Shown: piece by piece, positions 24,476 through 33,737 of the stretch
Layout: each line of letters opens with the position of its first letter
How positions within the stretch are numbered: position 1 is the stretch's first letter
Virus record (IMG/VR): IMGVR_UViG_3300020122_000568
Coordinates: 1-63,546 of that record
Origin: a virus
Length of the DNA: 63,546 bases
Reading direction: 5' to 3' (one strand)
The notes under the pieces: model-generated
What the model saw: only the letters and a program-made list of their open reading frames with translations
Database searches by the model: none
What the model was told of the DNA's origin: nothing
Position numbers and translations under genes: made by a program

Positions 24476-25564
24476 CTACGCTGCTTCGGGCACGCGGACG
24501 TACTTGCCGACGACGAGGTCATCCTGACGAATGCCGAGATCGAGCGCGCGCGACCGCGATCCGAGCTGCTGCAGCGCAATCGACTCCAAGGTGTCGCCCG
24601 GCTGCACGCGATAGAGGCGCGTCGCCTGCCGCACCTGGGCCAGCGTCAGCGCGCGGATCTTGCGCATGTTGTCGAGGATTTGATCGAGCAGCACTTCCGA
24701 CGCGTAGAGCGACGACCACCACGCCGTCTGATTCGTGGCGTTGTTGACGACCATCGTTGCGTCGGCGCGCGACTGGTCGAGCACGGCCTTCAGGTTTGCG
24801 ACGTTTTGCTGCGCCGCCTGGCAGGCCGACTGCACGTTGCGCATCGCCGTCAGCGCGTGCTGCGGCGTCGACAGCGTGGCCGCGCCGAACTTGGCGGCGT
24901 AGACGGTGACATTGTCGAGCGAGCTTGTGAGGCTTCCCCACGCACTTGCGATCGTGGCGCTGACCGCGGCAGTGATGGCCAGCGCGAGCATTTGCGCCTG
25001 CTGCGCGCGCGCGTTGGCGGCCATCTGCGCGGCGATGTCGTCGGGGGCGGCCGGCTTCGACGAGATATCCGTCTGCTCTTGCGACTTCGCCACCGACGGC
25101 GGAACCGCGATGAAGAACGTCAACTCGTAGGCGATGTTCGACGAGTCCTCCTCGCTGAACTTCGCTTCCTGCAGGAGTCCGTAGCGCTCGTCGCCTTCCC
25201 ACGTGATGCGCACCGGGTTGGCGCGGTGGCGAATCTGCTCGAGGCCGTCGCGCATCGATCGTGCGTGGCCAACGGTGCCGCCCTTGCCGTCGGGCTTGCC
25301 GCCTTTGGCCTGCTGGTCCATGTGATCGCGGAAGGCGCCCTTGAGCACGAGCGGGCGCTGCTTGATCGCCATGACCTGCACGACCGGGCGCGTGTTGCCG
25401 GGAAGGTAGATGCCACCGTCGGCGATGTCGACGGCGCCGCCGGACTCGAATGCGGCGAGTTCGCGCTTGCGACCCCACGGGAGATCGTCGCCCTTCAGTT
25501 CAACGACGAGGCCTCCCTGCACGTCCTCGGCGATGAGGACGGAGGTCGGGTTCAGACTCGCCAT
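24476..25564 (-). CDS. LysM-containing baseplate/tail hub protein
   Basis: 362 residues. The C-terminal 45 residues (YRVQPGDTLESIALQQLG...VGKYVRVP) form a LysM fold as in XkdP/gp53-like proteins. The N-terminal 165 residues (PVVQVMAIKQRPLVLKGAF, ITWEGDERYG) look like the DNA-circularisation/hub N family. A central helical, Ala-rich part links them. Helps join tube to baseplate. Confidence 0.78.
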   Translation of the reverse strand: MASLNPTSVLIAEDVQGGLVVELKGDDLPWGRKRELAAFESGGAVDIADGGIYLPGNTRPVVQVMAIKQRPLVLKGAFRDHMDQQAKGGKPDGKGGTVGHARSMRDGLEQIRHRANPVRITWEGDERYGLLQEAKFSEEDSSNIAYELTFFIAVPPSVAKSQEQTDISSKPAAPDDIAAQMAANARAQQAQMLALAITAAVSATIASAWGSLTSSLDNVTVYAAKFGAATLSTPQHALTAMRNVQSACQAAQQNVANLKAVLDQSRADATMVVNNATNQTAWWSSLYASEVLLDQILDNMRKIRALTLAQVRQATRLYRVQPGDTLESIALQQLGSRSRALDLGIRQDDLVVGKYVRVPEAA

Positions 25565-25567
25565 GGG

Positions 25568-26308
25568 CTACCCGTTCTTGATGATCTGCGAGTTGAACGT
25601 CCCGCCGTTGAGGAGGCCAATCAGCGTTCCGCAGGCTGTCGCGGCGGTGGTTTGAGCTGGCGCGAGGATTCCCGTCGGCACCACCAGTGCATTGATCATC
25701 GTCTGCATCGCAGTGACCCACGTCGTGAGCGAAGTCTGGAACGTGTCCCACAGCGGCCCGGGGTGAGCGCTGCCGCCAAGTTGGATCGTCTGCCCCGTGG
25801 TGGGTGTCAGCACGATTCCGCCCTGCTTCGTCAGAGTGATCGTCGCGACGGTGCCGCCGGTGTTCGACTTGATGAGCACCTGATCGCCGGTGGATTCGAG
25901 GTGTAGGGCTTCAGGCGCCGAGATGCCGCAGTTGCTGCCGTCGAGCCACGAGGGAACCTGCGGCGCATTCGGGCCGCCGTCGCCGAACAGAATGAGCGCG
26001 ACGCCGGGGCCATCGGCGTCAGCTGGGCGCAGGACGGTGACGCTCTCGCCGCCCTTGGGCAGCCGCCACATGATGTCGAGCGGCACGAACAGGCGGCCCT
26101 TGATCGGGCGTCCGCCGTCGGTGTTGACCGCGTCGACCTTCGATTCGCGGCAATGGACATGGACGTCGCTTTTGTCGCTGGCGATCTCGTAGTTGCTGCC
26201 GCCGTCGATGTTGGAGATGAACCCGGCGATGACCTCGCCGAGATCTCCCACCGCATGCAGCATGCGCATGGTGGCGCCGGCGAGCACGTTGCGAAGGTCG
26301 TGGCGCAT
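25568..26308 (-). CDS. Baseplate spike protein (gpV/gp45-like)
   Basis: 246 residues. It has an OB-like start (LGEVIAGFISNIDGGSN), a beta-rich middle (GRLFVPLDIMWRLPKGGESV, ALILFGDGG) and repeated ITLTKQGGIVLTP strands typical of a spike beta-helix. Located directly after the hub protein, as in Mu (P, 45). It would form the membrane-piercing tip. Start ATG 26308 overlaps the upstream stop by one base. Confidence 0.78.
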   Translation of the reverse strand: MRHDLRNVLAGATMRMLHAVGDLGEVIAGFISNIDGGSNYEIASDKSDVHVHCRESKVDAVNTDGGRPIKGRLFVPLDIMWRLPKGGESVTVLRPADADGPGVALILFGDGGPNAPQVPSWLDGSNCGISAPEALHLESTGDQVLIKSNTGGTVATITLTKQGGIVLTPTTGQTIQLGGSAHPGPLWDTFQTSLTTWVTAMQTMINALVVPTGILAPAQTTAATACGTLIGLLNGGTFNSQIIKNG

Positions 26309-27756
26309 CAGAGATCGATCAGGTTGATGAATTGGACGTGCGTCGACGCGCGATCCATCGACCAAGAGTGATGGATGGTGTGCGCGTAGAACAGGCTCGA
26401 TTCGCGGTTCTTGATGGCGTTGAAGAGCGCGCGCGCCGTCTGCTCGTCCATCTGCATGCGCTCCTTGAGCAGTTTCACTGCCGCTTCGGTGTTCTTGGTG
26501 TTGCGCAGTTCGGCTTCGAGGCGCGGCGTGACCTTGACGGTGATGCGCGAGCCGTTGCGGAGCTTGAACAGGTCGTCATCCCAGACCGGCGTCTCAAGGT
26601 GGCAGTCGAGCTCTTGCCGCGAGCGCTCGCGATAGATGCGCTCGGCGATGGACTGAAGAGCGTCTTTCGTGTGCACGCCATCTGGGATCGAGAAGACATC
26701 GCGCGGTGGCGGATTTACCTGGTTCGTCTTACGCGGATGGCTCTGCTTCGTGCTGCCGAGCTTCGGGCGCTTGCGACTCAGGAGCAGCGCATCCGACGGG
26801 AAATCTGCATACTGCGCCCGCCGCGTCGTCGGGTCGTAGCTGATGACGCGAACGCCCTTTCGGTTGCGCAGGAACTTCTTGGAGTAGCTGACGCGCAGGA
26901 GGTTCGAGCCTTCCTCACCGAACACGAACGTGTAGGCCGAGTCGGTCTGCCCGAGTGCGGTGTTGACCGCGGCAGCGGCTGCTGTGCCGGCGGCGGTGAG
27001 GCCGAATGCGGGCGTCGGCGGCGCGTAGCCTGCGCCCGATCCGAGGAGGATGCCCTTGTCGTTGCCGAAGGCGTCGGTGGGCTTGCGCAGGACGATCTTG
27101 CCGAGGTCAACGCTCACCAGCACGTTGAGCAGCCCGCACGCGTGCTCGATCGCCTCCCACGCAGTGACCTCGCGCTTGAGTGGGACGTACCCACTCTGAT
27201 GCCGCGCCGCCACCGAGGTCGCCAGCGTGCGCGTCAGAAGGCCGGCGCCGTTGTCGGTGATGTCGACTTCAGTGGCGTCGATGCCGAGGCCTTGGACGAT
27301 GCGGTTGATGGCCTGCTGGATCGTGTCGCTGTACTTCGGTGTCAGTGAGATCGGCAGCGGCTTGATATCGCGCAGCACCGACGACAAGTCGCGCGCCTTA
27401 AGCCGCACGCACAGCCCCTTGTTCGTGAACTCCTCGTCGAGCGAGTCGACGTAGCCGACGAAGCGAAGATACTGGACCTTGCGCACGTCGTCGTCGACCT
27501 TGCGCACGGCGCCCATGAACAGTTGGATCGCGATGCCGTGAATCGAGCGCGGGTCGAACGTCAGCGCGGAGGTCTCGATCGTGACCTCGCACGTCGAGGC
27601 TTCATGGTGCGGAGGAAGCGTCCATTCGGCCGACGTGGGCGTGAAGCCGCTCTCGAAGTCGTCGCCGTTGGGGCGGACGATCTTGAGCACCACGAACGCG
27701 CGCGGGTAATAGACGAGCGGCGCGGCGATGCCGCTCGGCGTGGACGGTCCCGGCAT
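26308..27756 (-). CDS. Baseplate hub protein (gpD/gp44-like)
   Basis: 482 residues. Hub hallmarks: strand-rich N-terminus (RFVGYVDSLDEEFTNKG, RLKARDLSSVLRD), a domain around GYVPLKREVTAWEAIEHAC, and a C-terminal SIPDGVHTKDALQSIAERIY. It follows the tape measure gene as in other contractile phages and should form the trimeric hub that binds the spike. Confidence 0.78.
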   Translation of the reverse strand: MPGPSTPSGIAAPLVYYPRAFVVLKIVRPNGDDFESGFTPTSAEWTLPPHHEASTCEVTIETSALTFDPRSIHGIAIQLFMGAVRKVDDDVRKVQYLRFVGYVDSLDEEFTNKGLCVRLKARDLSSVLRDIKPLPISLTPKYSDTIQQAINRIVQGLGIDATEVDITDNGAGLLTRTLATSVAARHQSGYVPLKREVTAWEAIEHACGLLNVLVSVDLGKIVLRKPTDAFGNDKGILLGSGAGYAPPTPAFGLTAAGTAAAAAVNTALGQTDSAYTFVFGEEGSNLLRVSYSKKFLRNRKGVRVISYDPTTRRAQYADFPSDALLLSRKRPKLGSTKQSHPRKTNQVNPPPRDVFSIPDGVHTKDALQSIAERIYRERSRQELDCHLETPVWDDDLFKLRNGSRITVKVTPRLEAELRNTKNTEAAVKLLKERMQMDEQTARALFNAIKNRESSLFYAHTIHHSWSMDRASTHVQFINLIDL

Positions 27757-27771
27757 GTGGTGTGACCGCTA

Positions 27772-29406
27772 CTAGTAGTGGACGGTCGAGAACTTGTTAC
27801 GCGCGCTCTGCGTCGGGAACGACACGGCGTCGCTCACGGCGTCCTTGATGAACTTGTACGTGTCGATGCGAACGCGGTCGGCGTCGCGGGCGTCGTTGAT
27901 CGTCTGCTGCACCGTCATGTTGACGTTGACGTTCATGTTGCCCTGCTTGGTCGTGTTGGCCATGCCCAGCAGGTAGTCGGCCAGGTTGCTCTTGGAGGGA
28001 CCGCCACCAGCTGCGGTCTTCGCCGGCTTCGGGATCGGCATGTCGCCGAACAGCGAGCCGATCCCGTTGTCCTTGAGGCGCGAGAGAAAGTCGTTCCGCC
28101 CCGACTCCTGGCGCTCGCGGAAGCGGCGGTTGCCTTCCTTCTCGCGGCTCGACATGGCGTCGTCGATGTCTCGGTCGGTCGCGCCCGCCGGGATGATGCC
28201 GGCCTTCTTCATCAACCAGCGCATCGGCTTGACGTCGATCATGTCCTCGAACGACTCGCGCAGTTCGTCCATGTAGGCGATCGCAACGGCGAGCGCAGCG
28301 ACGAGCGCTGAGACGGCGACGACGATGGCTCCGATCGGATTGGCCGCCATGGCGATGTTGAGGCCCCACTGCGCCACCGTGAGCGCTTCGAGCGCGACTG
28401 CCTTGACCCCCGCCAAGATGAGCCACCGGCTCTCCCACACGAATGCGGCGGCGAGCGCGAGGCGGTAGACGCCCCAGGTGGCCGCGACGTAGGCGATGAC
28501 GGCCGAGATGGTGCGGAAGTGATTGGCGAGCCACACGATGACGTCGCCGAGCTTCTTCGCCCACTCCCAGACGAACTTGATGGCCTGGCCGAGACCTTCG
28601 CCGAGGCGCTTGGCGAAGAGGTCGACCGAGACGCGGTTCTTCTCGTACCAGGTGTTGACGTCGATCAGCACGCGCTTCAGCGATTCCAGCATCGGAACGG
28701 CGACGTTGCGCTTGAAGAAGTTGAAGTACGTCTCGGTCGTGGTGCTCACCGAAGTCCACGTGTTGCCGGCGGCAGCGAGCGCATCGTCGAAACCGCGCGT
28801 CGCCTTGGACAGGGCCTCCCAGCGCTTCTCCGGGCTCATCTCGTTGAACGCCTTTGCGTCGGAGATGCCCAAGAGCGGCTTCAGGTGCATGAACAGGGCG
28901 TTGGAAGCGCGTGCGCGGCCCTCCATGAGCATCTGGAGCTCGCGTCCGACCATGGCCGAGTCCATGCGGAAGAGGCGGCCGATGCCTTGGTACTTCAGCG
29001 CGACCTCTTCGATGGCCTTGATCGACTGCCCCGATTCGACGCCGCCGGGGAGCAGGCCGCGGAAGATCTCCTGCACGTCCTCGAACGTGCCTGGCACCTT
29101 GGCCGAGCGCATCATGAGGTCGTCGAGCAGTTCGCGGCTCATCATGAGCGCGCGATTGAATCCGTCGGGCCCCTTCGTGCCTGCCGCGCCGAACGCCTGA
29201 AACATGCCGGCGAAGGCGAGCCGCGTGTCCTCGGCCTTCTGACCAGCCACGATCAGACTCTCGCCCACGCCCTTGAAGAACCCCGTGACCATCCCGGCGA
29301 GGTTCGCCAAGTGGTCGAACATCGACGACAGGCGCCAGACGCGGCTTTCCGCGTCGCCGCTGTTCATGCGGTAGTTGAGCGCGATGTTGTAGGTCGTGTC
29401 GGCCAT
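27772..29406 (-). CDS. Tape measure protein
   Basis: 544 residues, largely helical, with hydrophobic segments at about 300-325 and 345-410 (WLILAGVKAVALEALTVA, GAIVVAVSALVAALAVAIAY). Position directly after the frameshifted tail chaperones and before the hub confirms the role: it sets tail length and may enter the host membrane. The length predicts a fairly short tail. Confidence 0.88.
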   Translation of the reverse strand: MADTTYNIALNYRMNSGDAESRVWRLSSMFDHLANLAGMVTGFFKGVGESLIVAGQKAEDTRLAFAGMFQAFGAAGTKGPDGFNRALMMSRELLDDLMMRSAKVPGTFEDVQEIFRGLLPGGVESGQSIKAIEEVALKYQGIGRLFRMDSAMVGRELQMLMEGRARASNALFMHLKPLLGISDAKAFNEMSPEKRWEALSKATRGFDDALAAAGNTWTSVSTTTETYFNFFKRNVAVPMLESLKRVLIDVNTWYEKNRVSVDLFAKRLGEGLGQAIKFVWEWAKKLGDVIVWLANHFRTISAVIAYVAATWGVYRLALAAAFVWESRWLILAGVKAVALEALTVAQWGLNIAMAANPIGAIVVAVSALVAALAVAIAYMDELRESFEDMIDVKPMRWLMKKAGIIPAGATDRDIDDAMSSREKEGNRRFRERQESGRNDFLSRLKDNGIGSLFGDMPIPKPAKTAAGGGPSKSNLADYLLGMANTTKQGNMNVNVNMTVQQTINDARDADRVRIDTYKFIKDAVSDAVSFPTQSARNKFSTVHY

Positions 29407-29588
29407 CAGTCTTCACCCGATTGGCGCCCCGCCTCGCCCTCGGCGCGCACGCGTTTCTGCAGGGCGTTGGCGATGGAGTAGAGGCGTTGGAGCGGCCAGG
29501 ATTCGATCTCGCTCAATTGCTGGTGGCCGTAGCGCATGACCATGACGATCAACTCGTCGAAACTCGCCTCATCGTCCCCCGCAAAAAA
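29406..29588 (-). CDS. Frameshift extension of the tail assembly chaperone
   Basis: After a -1 slip at 29582-29588 translation continues for 58 more residues (FAGDDEASFDELIVMVMRYG...) to TGA 29406-29408, which overlaps the tape measure ATG. The combined product would be about 202 residues. This G/GT (P2 E/E') arrangement is standard between tube and tape measure genes. It has no good start of its own. Confidence 0.8.
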   Translation of the reverse strand, partial: FFAGDDEASFDELIVMVMRYGHQQLSEIESWPLQRLYSIANALQKRVRAEGEAGRQSGED

Positions 29589-30013
29589 CCGGCACGCTCC
29601 CGATCGGCCGGCGACGGCGACGTCATCCTCTGCACCACCTCGAGCGCGGCCTGATAGTCGGTCACGTCGTCGAGCAGCACGTCGAGAGAGCGCGGTCCGC
29701 CGTCGACGATCAGTTCCAACTGCGTTGGCTTGATCCACTGGTCTTCGGTCACGCCGTCGAGCATGGCGTTGATATCCGGGATCTCCGTCAACTGCTGGTC
29801 TTCGCCGGCCACGAACTTCCATTCGAGCGGCGGCGTGATGCCAGCGAAATTCTGCTGCAGCAGTTCGTGCGCGAGCGCCAAGCTTCCCGCGTGGCTCGAT
29901 AGGTCCTTGCGCGCCCCCACCTTGTCGACGGCGAGACGGAACTGCTTGGTGCCGATGTGGAGCACGCGGATGGCGCGCCCCGACGGCAGCACGGCTTGCG
30001 CGTAGACGGCCAT
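29549..30013 (-). CDS. Tail assembly chaperone, short product
   Basis: 154 residues when not frameshifted. N-terminus SGRAIRVLHIGTKQFRLAVDKVG, middle EIPDINAMLDGVTEDQW. It should coat the tape measure protein during tail assembly together with its longer frameshift form. TGATG overlap with the tube gene upstream. Confidence 0.8.
   Translation of the reverse strand: MAVYAQAVLPSGRAIRVLHIGTKQFRLAVDKVGARKDLSSHAGSLALAHELLQQNFAGITPPLEWKFVAGEDQQLTEIPDINAMLDGVTEDQWIKPTQLELIVDGGPRSLDVLLDDVTDYQAALEVVQRMTSPSPADRERAGFLRGTMRRVSTS
29582..29588 (-). promoter_or_regulatory. Slippery heptamer for -1 frameshifting
   Basis: The minus strand reads T TTT TTG in the chaperone frame (codons GGT TTT TTG). A -1 slip allows both tRNAs to re-pair on T-runs and enters the extension frame exactly where homology-like sequence resumes. 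Confidence 0.8.
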
Positions 30014-30459
30014 CAGAGCGTCGCCTGGAATGCGAGGTCTTCGAACTGCAGGTCGAGCGTGTGCTTGACGCGATCGTCCTTGCCGCTGATGTTGATGTCC
30101 ATCTTCGACGTTCCTCGCTGGAGGATGTAGCCGTGGAAGGTGCCGTCGCGGTTGGCGAGCACGAGGCCGACGGAGAGCTCTGGGACAGCCTGGTTCGCTT
30201 GGCGCGCGGCCTTCTGCGCGAGCAGCGCGGAGACGATCTGCGCACCGGCGTACTGCAAGACGATCTTGGCGTCGTAGCCGATGGTCTGCTCGTCGGTGCG
30301 GTCGCGGAAGCGATTCAGGAGCTTGTCGCGATACTGCACGACCTGCTCGGTGACCTGCACCGACTCGGCGTTGTCGGTCTGCTGGAGAGCATTGCCGGCC
30401 AGGTAGATCGTGAGCGCCACCTTGGCCCCGGTGAGCGGTAGGGCTGGAATGCCGGACAT
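30013..30459 (-). CDS. Tail tube protein
   Basis: 148 residues, lying between sheath and chaperone genes, the invariant tube position. Beta-rich C-terminal half (HGYILQRGTSKMDINIS, HTLDLQFEDLAFQ) and helix QIVSALLAQKAARQ are compatible with the gp19/FII-like hexamer-forming fold. It forms the inner channel of the contractile tail. Confidence 0.75.
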   Translation of the reverse strand: MSGIPALPLTGAKVALTIYLAGNALQQTDNAESVQVTEQVVQYRDKLLNRFRDRTDEQTIGYDAKIVLQYAGAQIVSALLAQKAARQANQAVPELSVGLVLANRDGTFHGYILQRGTSKMDINISGKDDRVKHTLDLQFEDLAFQATL

Positions 30460-30491
30460 GGATTACCTCGTGAGGCGGAGGATTGAAGGGA

Positions 30492-32312
30492 CTACGAGAC
30501 GGTGACGACGACCGACGGGCCCCAGTTGATGTTCAGGAAGATCTCTTCCATCGGGGCCGGCGTGTTGCCGGTCGAGTTCATGATGAACTGCCCGAGCGCC
30601 GCGGTCTGGACGGTGTTGCTGGTCTTGATGTCGAGCGGGGCGACGCTGTTGAAGCGGCCCTTGAGCACTTCGCTCTGCAGGTAGTTGTCGATCGCGTTCT
30701 TGATCTGGCGCTGGTTGTCGATGATGTTGGGCCCGTTGACGAAGGTGAAAATGGCGTTCTTGATCGCCTTGGCCTCAAAGTCCTTGATGCGGCGGGTGAC
30801 CGCGTAGCGCTTGTTGGCGACGTTGGACGTGGTGCGGTCGTGCAGCGCCGCGAACGGACCCGACTCCAGTCTGATCGGAAGGCAGATGCCTGCCTGCGTC
30901 GCCTGGTTGCGCACGGTGTCGTCGCCCGTCGAGAAGTTCGTCGCCGGGATCGACGCGATGCCGTTGTAGTAGGTGGTGACGCGCGGGTCCCACCACGAGT
31001 GCGACTGCTGCGGCTCGAGGTTGATGATGGCCGAGGCGATGAAGGTCGAGAACGGCGTCAACTGCGGGTTGCCGAAGTCGTCGAGCACGTTCACGAAGGC
31101 GCCGGCGTAGATGACGCGGTCGTCGACGTAACTCTGCACGTTCGTCAGCACCGTCGAGAAGGTGCTGTTCGGAGACTCTTGGATGACCGCCATGCGGTCC
31201 GTCTTGAGGTCGACGTGGGCCTGCAGGTTCGCGTTGGTGGCAGTGCGGATCGAATCGCCGCAGTCGTCGATGCACACGACGCGCACGCCGTCGACGAGGC
31301 CCAGCTGCGTGAAGCCCGTGTTGTAGTCGGTCGCGGTGATGGCGATACCGTTGCTGCCGCCCTGGAAGTTGTAGGTCGCGTTCGCGGGCCGGGTGACCGG
31401 CGTGTTGATGAGCGCCAGCGAGGCGATGAGACGGCTCGCGCTGGTCTGCTGGGAGGTCAGCAGAATCGCGGTCGCCTGCGTCTGCAGGTTCGGATAGCGC
31501 TCGGAGGTGGTGCCGGTGTTGGCGTTCGTCAGGTTGATGACGAGGTCGAAGTGGTTGGCGATGCCGTCCGAGGCCGCGAGCACCTGAGCCGTCATGGCGC
31601 CGCCGTTCGGCATGGTGCCGGGGAACAGCGCCACGAGCTCGGCCACGGCGACGTTGGACGAGTCGAGGAGGTAGCACACCGCCTGCGTGTATCCGGTCGT
31701 GTTCGCCGTGGGGAGAGCGGAGCCGCCGGCGATGCCGGTGTCGTTGAACGTCGTGCCCGCGATGGCCGTGCCAACCTTGCCCGTGCTCGACGGCGTGCCG
31801 CTCGAAGCCGTGCGATAGACGTTGTAGGTGGTGGCGCCGACGACGCTCGACCAGTTGATGGTATTGAAGTTGGTTCCGTTCAGCGTTGCGTTGCCGGTGG
31901 TCGTCGTGACGACTTGGGAGCCGATGGTCTCGCCAGCGGCGTTGTTGGCAGTGACGGCGTACGAATAGGACGTCGCGCCTGGCGTGCCGCCTTGGGTGAT
32001 CGTCGTGATGAGTGGAGGCAGGAGGCCCTGCGAGCCGCCGAGGATGCGCACCATGCACCACGGCACGCTCTTGCGCCGCATCGTCGCGTAGTAGCCCGTC
32101 GAGGTGTGCGCGCTGCCGGCGGGGAAGTACGTCGCGATCATGTCCGACGACGACAGCGGCGTGTAGAACGCCTTGACCGGGCCCCACTCGCTCTGCATGA
32201 CGAGGCCGACGAAGCCGTTGCTGATCGAGTCGATGAGCGTCGGCGTCGCTTGCTCGATCGGGAAGAATCCCGGCTGCTGAACAGCCGCGATGCTGGTCGC
32301 GAAGAGGGACAT
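30492..32312 (-). CDS. Tail sheath protein with an inserted Fn3-like domain
   Basis: 606 residues. Sheath signatures: N-terminal PGFFPIEQATPTLIDSIS, FVGLVMQSEWGPV, and the C-terminal conserved domain (RVTTYYNGIASIPATN, TRRIKDFEAKAIKNAIFTF, IKNAIDNYLQSEVLKGR). Residues about 100-205 interrupt it with a fibronectin-III-like module (PGATSYSYAVTANNAAGE, ATTYNVYRTASSGT). It contracts around the tube. A terminator hairpin lies just upstream. Confidence 0.9.
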   Translation of the reverse strand: MSLFATSIAAVQQPGFFPIEQATPTLIDSISNGFVGLVMQSEWGPVKAFYTPLSSSDMIATYFPAGSAHTSTGYYATMRRKSVPWCMVRILGGSQGLLPPLITTITQGGTPGATSYSYAVTANNAAGETIGSQVVTTTTGNATLNGTNFNTINWSSVVGATTYNVYRTASSGTPSSTGKVGTAIAGTTFNDTGIAGGSALPTANTTGYTQAVCYLLDSSNVAVAELVALFPGTMPNGGAMTAQVLAASDGIANHFDLVINLTNANTGTTSERYPNLQTQATAILLTSQQTSASRLIASLALINTPVTRPANATYNFQGGSNGIAITATDYNTGFTQLGLVDGVRVVCIDDCGDSIRTATNANLQAHVDLKTDRMAVIQESPNSTFSTVLTNVQSYVDDRVIYAGAFVNVLDDFGNPQLTPFSTFIASAIINLEPQQSHSWWDPRVTTYYNGIASIPATNFSTGDDTVRNQATQAGICLPIRLESGPFAALHDRTTSNVANKRYAVTRRIKDFEAKAIKNAIFTFVNGPNIIDNQRQIKNAIDNYLQSEVLKGRFNSVAPLDIKTSNTVQTAALGQFIMNSTGNTPAPMEEIFLNINWGPSVVVTVS

Positions 32313-32328
32313 GCTGATCCTCGGCGGG

Positions 32329-32370
32329 AAAATGAAAAGGGCGTCCCCCGGTCGAGCCGGAGCGACACCC
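32329..32370 (-). terminator. Rho-independent terminator upstream of the sheath gene
   Basis: Read on the minus strand: a 13-bp stem with one bulged base (32370-32357 against 32351-32339), a 5-nt loop, then TTTTCATTTT. It separates the 32397-33290 gene from the sheath gene, so tail genes below probably have their own promoter or rely on partial read-through. Confidence 0.75.
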
Positions 32371-32396
32371 TCGTGTTGATGGTTACGGAACTAGAA

Positions 32397-33290
32397 CTAG
32401 GAGCAGGTGACCGTGGTGCTGCCGGAAACGGTCATGTACGTGGCGGTGATGGTGGCCGTGCCGACGCTGACGCGCGTGACGAGACCGGTCGAGTTCACGG
32501 TTGCCACCGCTGGGTTCGACGACACCCAAACGGACCACGCGGACACATCGACCGTCGAGCTATCGGCCAACGTCGACGTTGCGGTCATCTGCTGCGTCGG
32601 GCTGCCGCTGGTCAGCGTCGGATTCGCGGGCGTGAGCGCCATCGACGACGGCGTCTGCGCGAGCTGGTAAAGCTCGTTCGAACCGCCGTTGACCGCCATC
32701 TGCATGACGATCGTCTTCATGAGCGGCTTGGTGTCCTGCGCCATCAGGTAGATCAGCGCCTCACCGTCCCAGGTCGCGCGCCATTCGCCCATGAGCGCGG
32801 GGTCGCTGCCCTCTCGCGGACCAGGCGCCGGCTCGAATCTGAACTCGGCGGTGACCGAGAAGTACGTCGGGATCGGAATCACCAATCCCGGCGCCTGCGC
32901 AAGCTCGGGCTGATTGCCGGCGACGCCGAGCGTGACATCGGCGGGTACGTTCACGAGCGGCGTCACCGAGGCCGCGAGGTCGTCGCGCAGCGACTCGTAT
33001 TGCGCCCATGCGTCGAGTTGCAGCGGAATCTTCAGCTTGCCGTAACTGTAGAGCACCGTGCAGTTGACGCCCGTCGTCGGCGTCACGCTCCACACTACCG
33101 GCTGGTGATACTCGGTAACCTGCCCGTCGGAAGGAGCCAGCACGGTCAGCGACTGCGGCGGGAACGCCCGCTGCGGCGTCGGCCAGTTCTCGGTGACTAG
33201 CAGGCTCGGCCACGACGCCGACAGGTTGGTGCGCAGGTAATTCGCGAGCGCGAGGCGCACCGCCACTTTTGCGTTGGGCAGGAGCGCCAT
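32397..33290 (-). CDS. Tail-terminator-region protein with a C-terminal BIG2 domain
   Basis: 297 residues. The first 200 have no named family, but location between connector and sheath genes suggests a tail completion or terminator protein. Residues about 213-297 form a bacterial Ig-like group 2 domain (ALTPANPTLTSGSPTQQ, WVSSNPAVATVNSTGLVTR, TATITATY). Ig-like modules on virions commonly bind surface glycans. Confidence 0.65.
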   Translation of the reverse strand: MALLPNAKVAVRLALANYLRTNLSASWPSLLVTENWPTPQRAFPPQSLTVLAPSDGQVTEYHQPVVWSVTPTTGVNCTVLYSYGKLKIPLQLDAWAQYESLRDDLAASVTPLVNVPADVTLGVAGNQPELAQAPGLVIPIPTYFSVTAEFRFEPAPGPREGSDPALMGEWRATWDGEALIYLMAQDTKPLMKTIVMQMAVNGGSNELYQLAQTPSSMALTPANPTLTSGSPTQQMTATSTLADSSTVDVSAWSVWVSSNPAVATVNSTGLVTRVSVGTATITATYMTVSGSTTVTCS

Positions 33291-33299
33291 GGGTTCACG

Positions 33300-33737
33300 T
33301 CAGGTGATGAGAGACTTGAAGATGAGGCTTGCGGCGATCAACTCGATCTTGGGAATCGACCGGCGCACGAACCACGTCGGCGGCGTGCCCTGCTCTCCGA
33401 TCTTGCGCTGGACCGCGCGCGCCATCGCGAACGGGTTCTCGGCGCCCTTCAATTGGCACCAGCGAATCAGCGGACCCAGCGGCGGGAAGTGCGGCAGCGT
33501 TCCGTATTCGACGTGCGCGGCATGCGGCGCGTCGATCGTGATCTTGGCACCGTCTGCGGTGGGCTCGGCTCCGATCGAGCGCTTGAGGTCTCCGAATGCC
33601 ACCGGCGCCGCGGCCGCGATGATGGCGGCACCTTGTACGGCGACCGTCAACTGCGCGACCCTGAGCCGGCGGATACGCGCTTTGTCGTGCGCGACCAGCA
33701 TCGGACCGAGTTGCGCGGCGGAGATGTTGTGGACCAT
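33300..33737 (-). CDS. Gp10-like head-tail/minor tail protein
   Basis: 145 residues. The APHAAHVEYGTLPHFPP and KGAENPFAMARAVQRKIGEQ segments with a final GTPPTWFVRRSIP match the HK97-gp10-like neck family. It would sit at the head-tail interface. ATGA-like overlap with the gene upstream. Confidence 0.7.
   Translation of the reverse strand: MVHNISAAQLGPMLVAHDKARIRRLRVAQLTVAVQGAAIIAAAAPVAFGDLKRSIGAEPTADGAKITIDAPHAAHVEYGTLPHFPPLGPLIRWCQLKGAENPFAMARAVQRKIGEQGTPPTWFVRRSIPKIELIAASLIFKSLIT

Noticed and set aside
30483-33200. A 905-codon plus-strand open frame opposite the sheath gene
   Set aside because: High GC keeps antisense frames open; the Arg/Asp-rich product has no domain and the minus-strand genes have clear families and ribosome sites.
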